64,000 bases of DNA, taken from contig NC_079973.1 in assembly GCF_029852145.1 (NCBI RefSeq), positions 9,196,385 to 9,260,384 of the forward strand, written 5' to 3'. This DNA is from Microplitis mediator. Taxonomy: Eukaryota > Arthropoda > Insecta > Hymenoptera > Braconidae. The notes under the pieces are model-generated. The model was not told where the DNA came from. It made no database searches and was given only the letters and a program-made list of their open reading frames with translations. How positions within the stretch are numbered: position 1 is the stretch's first letter; each line of letters starts with the position of its first letter. A program made the position numbers and the translations under genes. Below are positions 36,591 through 46,910 of the stretch, piece after piece.

Positions 36591-37614
36591 TAGGGTGATC
36601 CAAAAAATAACAAATTTTTATTTTTTTCTCGGAAACAGGTTCAAACGTTTAATTTAGATAAAAAAGACGCCTGTGAAAATTAGAGCTCTTAATATTAACA
36701 TTAAGAAGTTCCTCATTGCACTTTTCTATTTTCCATAAGAATAACATGGAAAAAATTTTCATTACGTCTTCTGATTTTTATAAGTAGCTAACGATGCTCC
36801 ATAGGAATAATCGGCAGGCATATTTTTGCAGGGAATTGAATGCTCTACAAAAAAAGTTTCTTATCATTTTTTGATAAATCTATTTGTTCAAAAGTTATTT
36901 AAGGTTGAAGTCAAATTCATATTAAATTTTGAGATCTTTTTACTTTTCCGGCAAAACTATCAGACTTATTACAGAATATCATAGGATCTTTTTTGTAGAA
37001 AATTTTATTTCCTAGAAGTTATTCCCAATAAAGTTTTTTTGAATTCCGCATTGTTTTCTAGTTATTTTTATTTTAATATCAAGCTCTTAAAATCGATCAG
37101 AAGACTATTTTTTTTATGAGCATGACATTAAAATGAAAATAACTAGAAAACAATGCGGAATTCGAAAAAACTTTATTTGTAACAATTTGTAAGGAATAAA
37201 ATTATCTACAAAAAAGTTCCTGTAATATGTTTTGATAAGACTGATAGTTTCGCCGAATAAGTAAGAAGATCTCAAAATTTAATATGCATTTGACTTCAAC
37301 CTTAGATAAATTTTGAACAAATAGATTTATCAAAAAATAATAAGAATCTTTTTTTGTAGAGCATTCAATTACCCACAAAAATATGCCTGCCGATTATTCC
37401 TATGGAGCATCGTTAGCTACTTATAAAAATCAGAAGACGTAAAAAAAATTTTTTCCATGTTATTCTTACGGAAAATAGAAAAGTGCGATGAGGAACTACT
37501 AAATGTTAATATTAAGAGCTCTAATTTTCACAGGCGTCTTTTTTTATCTAAATGAAACTTTTGAACCTGTTACCGAGAAAAAAATAAAAATTTGTTATTT
37601 TTTGGATCACCCTA
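36591..37614. mobile_element. 1,024-bp complete fold-back MITE (C3)
   Basis: Ends TAGGGTGATCCAAAAAATAA and TTATTTTTTGGATCACCCTA. The whole element is two ~500-bp arms in inverted orientation (for example AGGCATATTTTTG...ATGCTC and its mirror near 37340-37420). Flanked by ATATATGC (36583-36590) and ATATATAC (37615-37622), an 8-bp target duplication with one change. Same terminal motif as C1 and C2, so hAT-like by target size. No coding frame. Confidence 0.82.
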
Positions 37615-39278
37615 ATATATACATATAGGTATACTAACAAATCATAGCAATAAAAAAACGGTAGGAAAAACGAATCTAAAAATGATAGATCGGATCTTGA
37701 AAAAGTTTTTTTGTGTCCGAATGGAAAACTATCACGCGAACGAATTCGAGTTGAATAAAACAACGCACTTTGTCTAAAAAGTTTACACAGCTGCTATAGT
37801 AGTGAGTTAATGTTTTAATAATTTCCTGTTAAAAACAAACAAAAATTTTTTAATAAATAAATCAGAAAAATTTTTTTGCTATTCAAATCCAACAACGTTC
37901 AATATATTCCATGTTATAAAATATAATACGCAAGTTTAATATTATAAATATCGTTTTATTTTTAATCCTACTGTCTTTATAAACTTGCATTAAAAAAAAA
38001 ATTTATTAAATATTAATTACTAACGTTAGTTTCACTATAAATAACTAAAATTCATTAATTTTGTTTTAAAAAATATTAAAAATTTCAATGATTATTTATT
38101 TGATAGCGCTTTTGCATATATATTAAAAATTTAATGCTGCCATGCAACATCAACTTTAGTTAGCACACATAAATTTTTAATTAATGCCGAAAGCTCGATA
38201 AAATTAAAATTTCCTATGTTTCGTAACTGCTTACAATATACTCACAAATTACAATTACACTTAAAACTTACGAATACTGAAATTAATTGCATAATATATT
38301 TTTAAATTTTTATTATTTAAAGTAACTAATTTATTACAAATAAACTAAATACATATACAACCCTTTTAAATATTTAATGAATAATATTCACACAAAAAAG
38401 ACTTTAGCACGCAATCAGGTGAAAGTCCGGTTTATCCGACATTATAAACGGGACTTTTTCCTGTATACAGACGCTCAACTTCCGGAGTACCGGATGTGTG
38501 AAGTCGCCAGATCGTCCGGATTCGAATTACACTTTATAGTTTTTATTTACATAAGATTGGATCCTGTTTTTCATTTTACTTTTAAAAGTTTAATAAAAAT
38601 CTTTGAAAAAGTTAACTGAGGTTGCAGCATACATAAAAATATCACTGGCTCATTTCCAAGAGTCGATCGTGGATCGTGCATGGAAAAATCGTTTAGTTCT
38701 ACCGCAATAACCGAGAGCCAAAAGTTTAATAGAAAGAGGTAGATACGAAAGACAGAAGGAGGCAAAGCGGAAGGAGGGGGCGGGTTAAGTGGGACGAGGT
38801 GAAAGAGAATATCAATTTTCTCCAAAGCTTTTCGTCTATTTTTCATTATTTTACTTCCTGTACTAATATAATACAATACTTTGCCTTTGCTCAAACAAAA
38901 GATAATATTTATTGCATAAACTTTTTATTATTCTTTATACCATCTACATTAACTTCATAATTATTCAATACTTAACATTAATTTAAATTATACTTTGACT
39001 TTTTTCATAATTACACAGAAATAAGACAATTTCTTGGCGCAAGTAAAAGTTTTCTTGGGATTAATCAAAATTTTTTGCACCAAAAAAGTCCTTTTTTTCT
39101 TCGTAATTTCACATCTAATTAAATTTTAAATACAGTCTATAAAAAAGTAAATCATTTCTGCTTTAATAGTCAAGTTAATTAAAGCGTTTTAATCGATATA
39201 AAAAAATGTCAAAGGTGAATAAAAAAAATAATAAAAATAAAAAAAAAATAAATCAAATTAGTATAAGAAAAAACTTAC
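37615..39278. other. Intron with one GC-richer patch
   Basis: AT-rich apart from about 38395-38540, which is GC-richer and contains paired ETS-like sites. The plus frame 38377-38619 covering it has no recognisable protein; I attribute the openness to base composition. Confidence 0.35.
38478..38497. promoter_or_regulatory. Paired ETS-like sites
   Basis: ACTTCCGG followed 3 bp later by ACCGGATGT: two inverted ETS core sites in a GC-richer island inside the giant intron. It could be an intronic enhancer or promoter; no start site is visible. Confidence 0.3.
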
Positions 39279-39342
39279 AAGGCGGTAAAGATAAATTTGC
39301 ATCAATTTTTAGGTTTGACAGACATGATAATTCGGGATGCAT
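39279..39342 (-). CDS. raskol: Candidate alternative first exon, 21 codons
   Basis: From ATG 39342 the frame reads MHPELSCLSNLKIDANLSL then PP and reaches the strong donor CCTT|GTAAGT, leaving in phase 1 as all the other first exons do. Joined to the 66-nt cassette it would read ...LPP-C-ELK; joined to the linker exon, ...LPP-Y-TSYEK. The stretch is short and no promoter element is obvious, so phase agreement (one chance in three) and the consensus donor are the only support. Confidence 0.38.
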
Positions 39343-39646
39343 TGTATGTCGTTGTTGATGATAACCTTTTGCTGGTAGAGTTCTGGCTTTCCTCACAAAC
39401 GACGCTGTTGATAAGATTTCATGTTAATTTTTTTTTTTTTATTACATCAGTAAATACATTAGCCTACTACAGTATTTCGATAAGTTAATTTAAAAGAAAA
39501 AAAGTTCTAAAAAACAATAATGATGACAAATCATAATCAGGTTATTCTCAGACAATACGCCCCTCCCCCCCCCCCAACGAGATACAGAGTTTGAAAAAAA
39601 ATAGATACAATTGTTACGAAATTTGCACTGAGAAAAAAAGTGTATA

Positions 39647-39966
39647 CCCGAATAAAAAAAATTGTTGAAAAGGGTCAAAAAAGTGTTGACTATTTTAAAC
39701 TTATGAAAATACACAGATGTAAACACTTGACTAAATATTACGAATTATCATTTTTCAGGGCAAAACATGTTCAGAAAAAACTAATTTTGAACTGTTTCTG
39801 AACGTTTTTCGTTTTAGAATATCCTAACAATAGTAGGATATTTATTGATTTTTCTCTTGACTTTTCAAGTTTAAAAATCGTTTAAAAAAAGTTCGTCATC
39901 GTGTCACGTTATGAAGTTTAGTCAACACTTTTTTAACTTTTTTTGAACTATTTATTTTTACACGGG
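39647..39966. mobile_element. CCCG(TG)TAAAAA-ended MITE in A2
   Basis: Bounded by CCCGAATAAAAAAAATTG and AACTATTTATTTTTACACGGG, with TATA on both sides (39643-39646, 39967-39970). Same terminal type as 26741-27316 and 44855-45331. Non-coding. Confidence 0.55.
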
Positions 39967-40252
39967 TATATTTTTAGGAGAAAATGATTGATTTAAGTAT
40001 TTCAGTTACCTAAATAGTGTCAACAAATTATTTTCTTCAATCAAGAAAAATAATAACTTTATTTGAGTATTTTATTTACTAGCTTAATATTAAGATAAAC
40101 ATTTGATTTTGTCAAAAAAATATTACTAGTCATGTTATTTAATCAAATGTTGTTCGGAATAGTATTGTACTTTAACGAACGTTTTTATTATAAATTAATA
40201 ACTTTACCCTTCCTAAAATTCTAACTTAGACCAATCACACAAGACTTATGAC

Positions 40253-40676
40253 TAAGGCCAGGATTTTTTCCTTAATTTAAAAATGCAACAATTAATAATT
40301 AATGATGTCAAATTTTTGATATCACAGCAAAAATATTGGTCGTATAGAAAAGTTTTTTAAGTGAAAGTTGTTCAAAATTCAATTTTATAAAAAAAATGTC
40401 TCTTATCATTTGGTCTCAGGACTAATAAGGAAGCCGTAATTTCAAACTTAAGGTTTTCATAATTAACAACAATTTGAATCATTCATTATGAATCTTAATT
40501 TTGGAATTACGGTGAAAATATTGGTCGTGTAAGAAAATCATGAGAGACATTTTTTTAGAAAATTAAATTTCCTTCAACTTTTGTTTAAAAACTTTTTTTA
40601 TGAAGCCATTATTTTTGCCGGAATATCAAATATTTGAACCATAGATATCAAAATTAAGGTAAAAATCTTGTCCCTA
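40253..40676. mobile_element. hAT-like MITE with 8-bp TSD in A2
   Basis: 424 bp with inverted ends TAAGGCCAGGATTTTTTCC and GGTAAAAATCTTGTCCCTA. Flanked by perfect CTTATGAC repeats (40245-40252, 40677-40684). Other A-family copies have a single uninterrupted CTTATGACGTC-like sequence at this point, confirming a clean insertion. No transposase. Confidence 0.82.
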
Positions 40677-42419
40677 CTTATGACGTTTACGGTGGCTTAT
40701 TGGAAATCTTATTTTGAATAAACTTTTGAGTTATTTATCGATGTTTGTCATTTTAAATATTAATTTACACAATTAAATACTAAATTTTGAATATTTAATA
40801 GTTTATAGAACTAACTCGAAAAAATTAATATATTTTTATCAACACCAATAAGAAATTTTATTTTGTTATAAAAACAAATGTTTTTCTTAGTTCAAGAATT
40901 TATTTATAATTTTCAATTATATCTTTCTTCAATTCCTTCCTTTTCTTTATCCAAATAATTGCTCCATTGATGTTTTTAATTGTAGTAAATTTGAGAAATA
41001 TCAAGTGAATTGTCGAAATATTCGGTTGCCTTAAGTAATTGATGTTCATAGAAATTTATTCATAAAGTAAAGCAAAAATTTTCTTAATATCAATTTAATT
41101 TTATAAAAAATAAAGAATTACTTGAATTTAATTTTTTTTTCTCTCAGTGTGGAAAATAAATTTCAATAAAATCTTCATGTCATAAGCTTCGATTTTTCAA
41201 ATTTCTTTAGGCTAAAATTTATTTACCAAATTTCGCCCAACTCCTAATTGATGACGAATTTCCGTAATTTTTAAAAAAATTTAAATCCCGGCGACAATTA
41301 TCCTTTTAATTAAATAATAAAATTTGAATATAGTTATGACAATTTGAAAGTCATTGAATACTTTTGAAAAGTTGGGGGGGGGGGGGTATTGTCCGAGAAT
41401 ACTTTTAATATAAAAATTATTTATCGAATTTTGAATTTAAGAAAATAAATATAAGTTGAGAACCACTGCCTTCTTATCTCAAGTTTATTATCAGTAAGGA
41501 AATACGGAAATTCAACTTTTAATCATCATCCGCTGTAAATGGTCATCATGATCATTTTAAACTCAAAAATGATTTAAAAGATTTAAATTTGAATGTCTCT
41601 TTGTTTAGATTTATTATTGTTTATCCTCAATTCTTAATTTTAAACTGAACATAGTTTTTTAATAAAAAAAAAAACATTGAATGTTTTTATTTACTTCTTT
41701 TTTTCCTACAAATGAAAGACACAAATGAGTCATACTCTAAAGGTTTACGTTTGATGAACAATACATAAGTTAAAAAACATCAAAATAACATTTCCTCGTA
41801 TTTTTTTATTCATTTTTTTTTTAAGTAAAAATATAATTATCCTTCAGCAATAAATTTTTTCAAACTCTACATCTATTACTTGTATTTATGATCCAATAAT
41901 TTATAACTCTTTCCAGTAGTGTCACTGTTTGACATGACTCATTGTTAGAATAAAAAATGAGTATCACTAATTTATCAACGATTGCACCATTTTCTTCAAT
42001 TTAATTCATTTATTTATTATAAGAAGAAGTCTAAAAAATTTATAAAAGACATGATCGTGATACTGTACGTTAATATCTTGATGTTAAATTACGTCATCGT
42101 ATAATAAGTGTTACTAATAACATCTAAGAAATTTCATAATCATTATTGAGTGTGACCAGAGTCAAATTATAACCCACTTAGAGTAATAAGAGAACACTAG
42201 TTGCATATCGTATTCGCGCTTTAGAGACGACCATTGTCTACTTTACTTATATTACAGAGAAACTCTCGTATCACCTAGACTGTAAACTTAACCAGCCAAT
42301 CTCTTTAACCTTTTTTTATTGTTTTACGTTCGTGGTTTTGAAGATAACATTTAAATATCTGTTTAAATGATAATAACGCAGAGATTAATTAAATTATATT
42401 AAATTATTCAAATTTTATA

Positions 42420-42536
42420 CACAGAAAAAAAAGGATTTCTTGGCGCAGGAAAAATTGTTTTCAATTCATAATACAAAAAAACAATTTCTTAGGGCAAGTG
42501 AAAATTTTCTTGGGACAATTTTTTTTTCTGTGTACT
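42420..42536. mobile_element. Tiny CACAGAAAAAA MITE
   Basis: 117 bp from ACACAGAAAAAAAAGGATTT to AATTTTTTTTTCTGTGT, with internal TTCTTGGCGCAGG and TTCTTAGGGCAAG. Perfect-looking short terminal inverted repeats. Non-coding. Confidence 0.7.
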
Positions 42537-42573
42537 TGTTAAGTTTTTCCTTTCGTAAAATAGAATTACTCAC

Positions 42574-42676
42574 GATCACTGTCGGAACATGACGATTCAT
42601 CTTCTTCTTCTTGATAATCATAATTATCTTTTCTTGTCCATCTTACGAAGGTATTCCACAGTCTTCGATGCCCCAT
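42574..42676 (-). CDS. raskol: Alternative first exon, acidic N-terminus
   Basis: From ATG 42676 the frame reads MGHRRLWNTFVRWTRKDN then an acidic YDYQEEEDESSCSDSD and meets the donor GATC|GTGAGT, leaving in phase 1 (103 bp = 34 codons + 1). Joined to the cassette it gives R-ELK, or to the linker exon H-TSYEK. The frame is also open further upstream but without a clear ATG. A basic, aromatic start followed by an acidic Ser-rich tail; no domain. Located downstream of the PH exons, so this isoform would lack the PH part. Initiator-like TCAGTG words lie about 70-80 nt upstream. Confidence 0.6.
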
Positions 42677-43499
42677 TTTACAAAACAAAATTAGTAAAAT
42701 ATATATAAACAAAGAACTTGGATTTTCAATAATTGAATGCCACTGAATCACTGATTATTCACTTCACTTGTTGATCATATTACTGTGCACTTTAATCAAT
42801 TAAAAAAATAGCAGCAATTTAATGGTAAATACTAATAAAAATTGCTGACACTCAACAGAATATAAAACACGTAAAGGCATTTATAATATTGCAAACAGAC
42901 TGCATGAGAAGTAAGCGGTTGTAAGTTTTATTTTATCGTATCCGCAACGAGCGGATGACGATGCAATGACACCGTCTGCAATGACGGATGAAAACGTTCT
43001 ACCTCATAAAACTCGATAAACAACTACTGAATGTTGATGACTGGGTGGGTCTCTTCAAATAGTCTGCACTTATCAAATAAATCAGAACAACTAAACTTAA
43101 ATAAATCAGAGCAAAATCTGTTTTGTACCAGAAATTAATATTCATTTTAAAAATATCTCAAGATTATCATTTAAATGTTGACGCAAGTTGTCGTTTTGGA
43201 AATTAAAAACGTATTTCAAGGCTGCGAAATGTATAATTGATTAAATTTCTATCCTCAGTCTTTTAAATCTTGCATCTCAAACATAAAACTAATTTTAATT
43301 GTTTGAATTTATTACGATGTCGCCAGTTAACGGGTGAGTTGTACAAATTGTCGGCTATGTCGACAATTACACTGTTGCCGGTAATGCTGTAATGGATAAC
43401 AGAAAATGGATGTCATCTGGACAAACGATTGCATCCCTACTTGATCTACTGATGTTCAATTTATAGAAGAGATCCTTAGTAGCGATCTACTTGACGACA
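42677..43499. other. Upstream region of the 42676 exon
   Basis: Presumed promoter region of the first exon at 42676. No strong TATA box. GC-richer words around 42940-43010. The rest is unremarkable. Confidence 0.3.
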
Positions 43500-43960
43500 A
43501 CTTTACACTTTGAACTGTTGACAACAAGTTGGCATCAACTTTCCCAAAAAGTTGGCTACAATCTACTGTGTCACAACTTGTCGCCAAGTTGACACAGAGA
43601 AAATTTCCTAGAACTTTACGTCAATTAATTGCTTGTTAATTATTGCCGTCAACTTAAATAGAAATTTGCGTCCACAGTTCATGTCAACTTCTTGCTCACT
43701 AATTTATTGCGTTTAAGTTGGCAACAAGTTGTGACAGTTTGTCGCCACTTTGCTGTCAACTTGACGTCAAAATTTGCGTGCAAATTAAATGACGCCAACT
43801 TGCTGTCAATTTAAAAATAACTTTTGCTTATTAACTTTTTTGCAAGCAATTTGATGGCAATTTGTTGTGTCGACTTTCCTTCAGATTACGACAGTAAATT
43901 TACATAAAAATTGACGGCAGATTGTCAGATAATCAGAGTGACATAAAGCCCACATAGAAA
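43500..43960. repeat. CAACTTG-rich self-complementary repeat, copy 2
   Basis: Same word set as 21390-22390: CAACAAGTTGGC, CAACTTTCCC, AACTTGTCGCCAAGTTGAC and TTGACGTCAA in both orientations. Non-coding. Confidence 0.5.
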
Positions 43961-44409
43961 TTGACAGTCAAACTTTTTATCTTTAATTTTTATGTCTCAT
44001 AAACGTGAAATAAATCCTATAACTTTACTTAAAGTTGATAAATAATTTGATATCTAGGAGAACTAAAAAGTTAAGCTGTAAATTTTGACGTCTAATATCA
44101 AAAGTTTAATATCAATTTTGGAAGTGAAACTCTGGTTATCTAGGATTAAATAGTTTCTCCTACAATCAAACAAGTCCATTACATCGAGAATAAGATTTGA
44201 TAAAACTTTGAAAGATATTTTGAATTATTTTTTTAAAAGGTTTTATCATTTTTTAAATATTTTGTTAATTTTTGGTAACGATCAGAAACGATTCCTTATA
44301 CCAAAAACTGTAAACATCTTTAATAAAAAAGAATTATCGAAGATTAGATTTGAATAAATTATTCTATTTTATGAAAAAAATTTCAATGCATTAAATAACT
44401 TTAATTTAC

Positions 44410-44596
44410 CTATAGGCGACGCAGTGTTGGCTTCACGTAGACTGACAGTTTCTGGTTCAATTCCGCCTTCATCTTCTTCAATAAGTGGTGGTGGGGGTGC
44501 TAATGGACGCAATTCATATCCCCAATGTTGACGAAAAGCCCTGGCTCCGCCGTCTAAGCGTATTCGAGGCAATTCAACAAACATTGCATCGCCAAT
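44410..44596 (-). CDS. raskol: RasGAP PH-domain exon (C-terminal part) and linker
   Basis: 187-bp internal exon: acceptor TTAATTATTTCAG, donor CCTATAG|GTAAAT; enters in phase 0, leaves in phase 1. It encodes IGDAMFVELPRIRLDGGA, RAFRQHWGYELRPLAPPPP and an acidic end LIEEDEGGIEPETVSLREA then NTASPI. Together with the microexon and the 50094 exon it completes a PH-like sequence, followed by a Pro-rich/acidic linker. In the SynGAP/DAB2IP/raskol family the PH domain helps membrane targeting ahead of C2 and GAP domains. An almost identical inverted copy lies at 56357-56541. The next exon is 32632 or, if skipped, 1376. Confidence 0.78.
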
Positions 44597-44713
44597 CTGA
44601 AATAATTAATTATCAATTCGTAATACATATACTACTAATATTCATTTCGGTTAATTGAATTCATATCATGCAGTTAATAGTTATATTATGCACTGAGAGA
44701 AAAATAAATTTTT

Positions 44714-44791
44714 CTCCTCGACGGAGGCGGAAAGCGGCAACTTCGTTTTGCACAGCGGGATGAAGGTTGACGCTTTCCGCCCGGAGGTGAG
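44714..44791. repeat. GC-rich hairpin, second copy
   Basis: GGAGGCGGAAAGCGGCAAC pairs with GTTGACGCTTTCCGCCCGGA around a loop containing TTGCACAGCGGGAT. Same sequence, inverted, at 24690-24766. Strikingly GC-rich for this DNA. Confidence 0.7.
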
Positions 44792-44854
44792 AAAATGAAA
44801 TTTCTTATTGGTATTGATAAAAATATATAATTTATTAATTTTTTTGAGAGCTCT

Positions 44855-45331
44855 TGTGTAAAAAAAATTTTTGTTCCTGATGAATTTAGATCTGAATTTC
44901 ATCATGAAACTCAGATCGTGACACAAATATGACTTTCATCATGAATTTGCTCTTACAATTTTTGTCTAATAAATCCGTATCACTTCTAAAAATTTATTAT
45001 TACGTCTTTGAATTGGACTTGGGATGACTTTGATAGAAACTTGAATAAATTTTTACTGAATTATAAACCTTTTGTCAAATTTATCGACTCAGAAATTACC
45101 AATAAATTTCTTCTATCAAGTACTCGATCAACGTAAATCAGTTTCGATTGTAAAGTTAATTTAGTGAATGAACTTCGGATCACTTGGATAAAAATTTGAC
45201 TGAGTTATAATTTTGTCGTGATTAAAATTGCTGATACAAATTCATGATGAAATTAATATTGGTGTCACGATCTGAGTTTCGGGATGAAATTTAGATCTCA
45301 AGTCATTATGAACAAAAATTTTTTACACGGG
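44855..45331. mobile_element. GTGTAAAAA fold-back MITE in A3
   Basis: TGTAAAAAAAATTTTTGTTC at the left and GAACAAAAATTTTTTACACG at the right, with inner pairs AGATCTGAATTTCATCATGAA / TTCGGGATGAAATTTAGATCT and CAGATCGTGACAC / GTGTCACGATCTG. It interrupts the family sequence between GTAGC and AGCTCTC. Confidence 0.65.
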
Positions 45332-45671
45332 CTACTTCTATAAACTATTAAATATTCAAATTTTATTATTTAGTTTTGTAAATTAATATTTAAGATGACA
45401 AGCATCGATAAATAAGTTAAGAGTTTATTAAATACACGATTTCCAATAGGCCATCGTAGCTGGACGTCATAAGTCTCGCGTGATCGGTCTAGGTTCGAAT
45501 CAGAGTGGGTAAAATTATTTATTTATAAAAAAAAAAGTTTTTTTTTAGGTACAAAACTAATCTGAACAACATTAGATAAAACAAAGTGATGTCTAATAAT
45601 ATTTTTTTTGACAAAATAAAATTTTCTTCTTAGTAATAAGCAAGTAAATAAAATACTTGAATAAAATTATT

Positions 45672-46169
45672 CGACGTTCTGATTAGCAAATTATCTAACT
45701 CCATTTCAGAAACTCTTCAATTTATGCGAAAAAAAAGTAATTAATAAATTTTTTATACATGATCATCTATAGTCATGCATAACTATGTATGGCCATGCAT
45801 AATTTTGTTAAAAAGTTGGTATGCCCATGCATGGCCATATATGACCATATATAATTTATTAGTTACAAGCATACATGATCATGCATAGACATACATAACT
45901 ATGGCCATATATGACCATATATGGCCTTATATGATTCATATATGGACATGTATAACTTTATTAAAAAGCTAGTATGATGCCCATGCATGGCCATATATGT
46001 TTCATTTTTCACGGGTTTTCATCTAAAAATCAATTCCATATCTAGTATATGTATAATATTTTTGTCTAGGTTACTCAAATATAATTTTTCTGACAATTAC
46101 TATCTGAAAATTGAACAGAACCACTTACTAAAAAATATTAAGTTACACAATTTGCTAATTAGAACGTCG
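45672..46169. mobile_element. CGACGTTCT-ended MITE in A3
   Basis: Ends CGACGTTCTGATTAGCAAATT and AATTTGCTAATTAGAACGTCG, flanked by ATTATT-like repeats. Its core, 45755-46000, is a degenerate satellite built on ATGGCCATATATGACCATATA and CATGCATGGCC. Confidence 0.6.
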
Positions 46170-46503
46170 TATTATTTTCCTTGATTGAAGACAATAATTT
46201 CTTGGCACTATTTAAATAACTAAAGTACTTAAATCAAGCATTTTTTCTTGAAAATATACATTTTTTCTCTCAGTGTGCAACAATGTAATAATAATAATAT
46301 TAATATAATATATCAAGTTATGCAAATTAAAAAGTATATTTTATATAAGAGAACAAAGAATAAATAAGGAGGGCATTTGCATGAATTGTGAGAATGGTTC
46401 AATTGTCTCTATCATCTACATGCATATCAGTCACCAGACAACTAAGTGTTAGAAATTGACCTAACTTTATAAGGATGATGTCATTAATTTACAAGAAAAT
46501 TAT

Positions 46504-46653
46504 ATGATACATATATACATCAACGTATTTGAGCAAGCCTATCAATTACAAGGGCAGAAGGGTTTGATGAAAACGATCCTACAGAAATATTATCCGATGG
46601 TAGCAGACGTGTCCCTTCATTTCTACCGGCAGGTTAACGAGTGCATTCTATAA
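46504..46653 (+). other. GC-rich open patch, unexplained
   Basis: Plus strand ATG 46504 opens 49 codons (MIHIYINVFEQAYQLQGQKG...). A second plus frame (...GFDENDPTEILSDGSRRV...) and a minus frame are also open across the same 100 bp. Several frames open together in GC-richer DNA is a weak coding signal. It sits about 220 bp downstream of the microexon. I recognise no family. Confidence 0.15.
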
Positions 46654-46868
46654 CGTCAGTGTGGTTGTTATTACACCGACAACAAATTATACATCGGACA
46701 ATTTGAAGCATTTGCGCACACACATTCACACAAGCGTATCCTTTGATGCAGGAAAGAGTATACTGACTGCATTCAAATGTCTTTTTTTAATTTTTTATCA
46801 GAGGTAAATTAGAATAAATAATTGAAATACATCAAGCCATTGAACTAGACTGTTGAATGTATACAAAC

Positions 46869-46910
46869 CTTGTCATGAGCCCTGAAAACGCACCCAGCAC
46901 CAGCAAATAG
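46869..46910 (-). CDS. raskol: 42-nt PH-domain microexon
   Basis: Acceptor TTTTGCTTGTAAATGCAG, 42 nt, donor GACAAG|GTTTGT. Phase 0 in and out; it encodes LFAGAGCVFRAHDK. Between the flanking exons it completes ...TAYRSEDMA-LFAGAGCVFRAHDK-IGDAMFVELPRIR, a smooth PH-type strand pattern. Without it the two flanking exons still join in frame but lose 14 residues of the PH fold. The donor is weaker than the others (GTTTGT), which leaves room for skipping. No open-frame search would show an exon this short; the case rests on splice signals, phase 0/0 and the sequence fit. Confidence 0.68.

Larger units (their letters stand above)
39626..41149 (+). mobile_element. CACTGAG-family element A2, twice interrupted
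   Basis: Begins CACTGAGAAAAAAAGTG and ends TTTTTTTTTCTCTCAGTG. It shares AGTTACCTAAATAGTGTCAA, the tRNA-like ACTTAGACCAATCACACAAG and TTCGGTTGCCTTAAGTAATTG with A1, A3 and A4. Two younger elements sit inside it (39647-39966 and 40253-40676). No coding frame. Confidence 0.75.
44691..46275 (-). mobile_element. CACTGAG-family element A3, multiply interrupted
   Basis: Inverted relative to A1, A2 and A4. It runs from CACTGAGAGAAAAATAAA to TTTTTTCTCTCAGTG. The reverse complement carries the family landmarks, including the tRNA-like CGCGTGATCGGTCTAGGTTCG at 45478-45498. It starts 94 bp upstream (in gene direction) of the 44410-44596 exon, inside the intron. At least three insertions lie within it (44714-44791, 44855-45331, 45672-46169). 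Confidence 0.75.

Noticed and set aside
45430..45510. Genuine tRNA gene
   Set aside because: A B box is visible, but I could not fold a complete cloverleaf with a proper acceptor stem and anticodon arm, and the sequence recurs inside several repeats.
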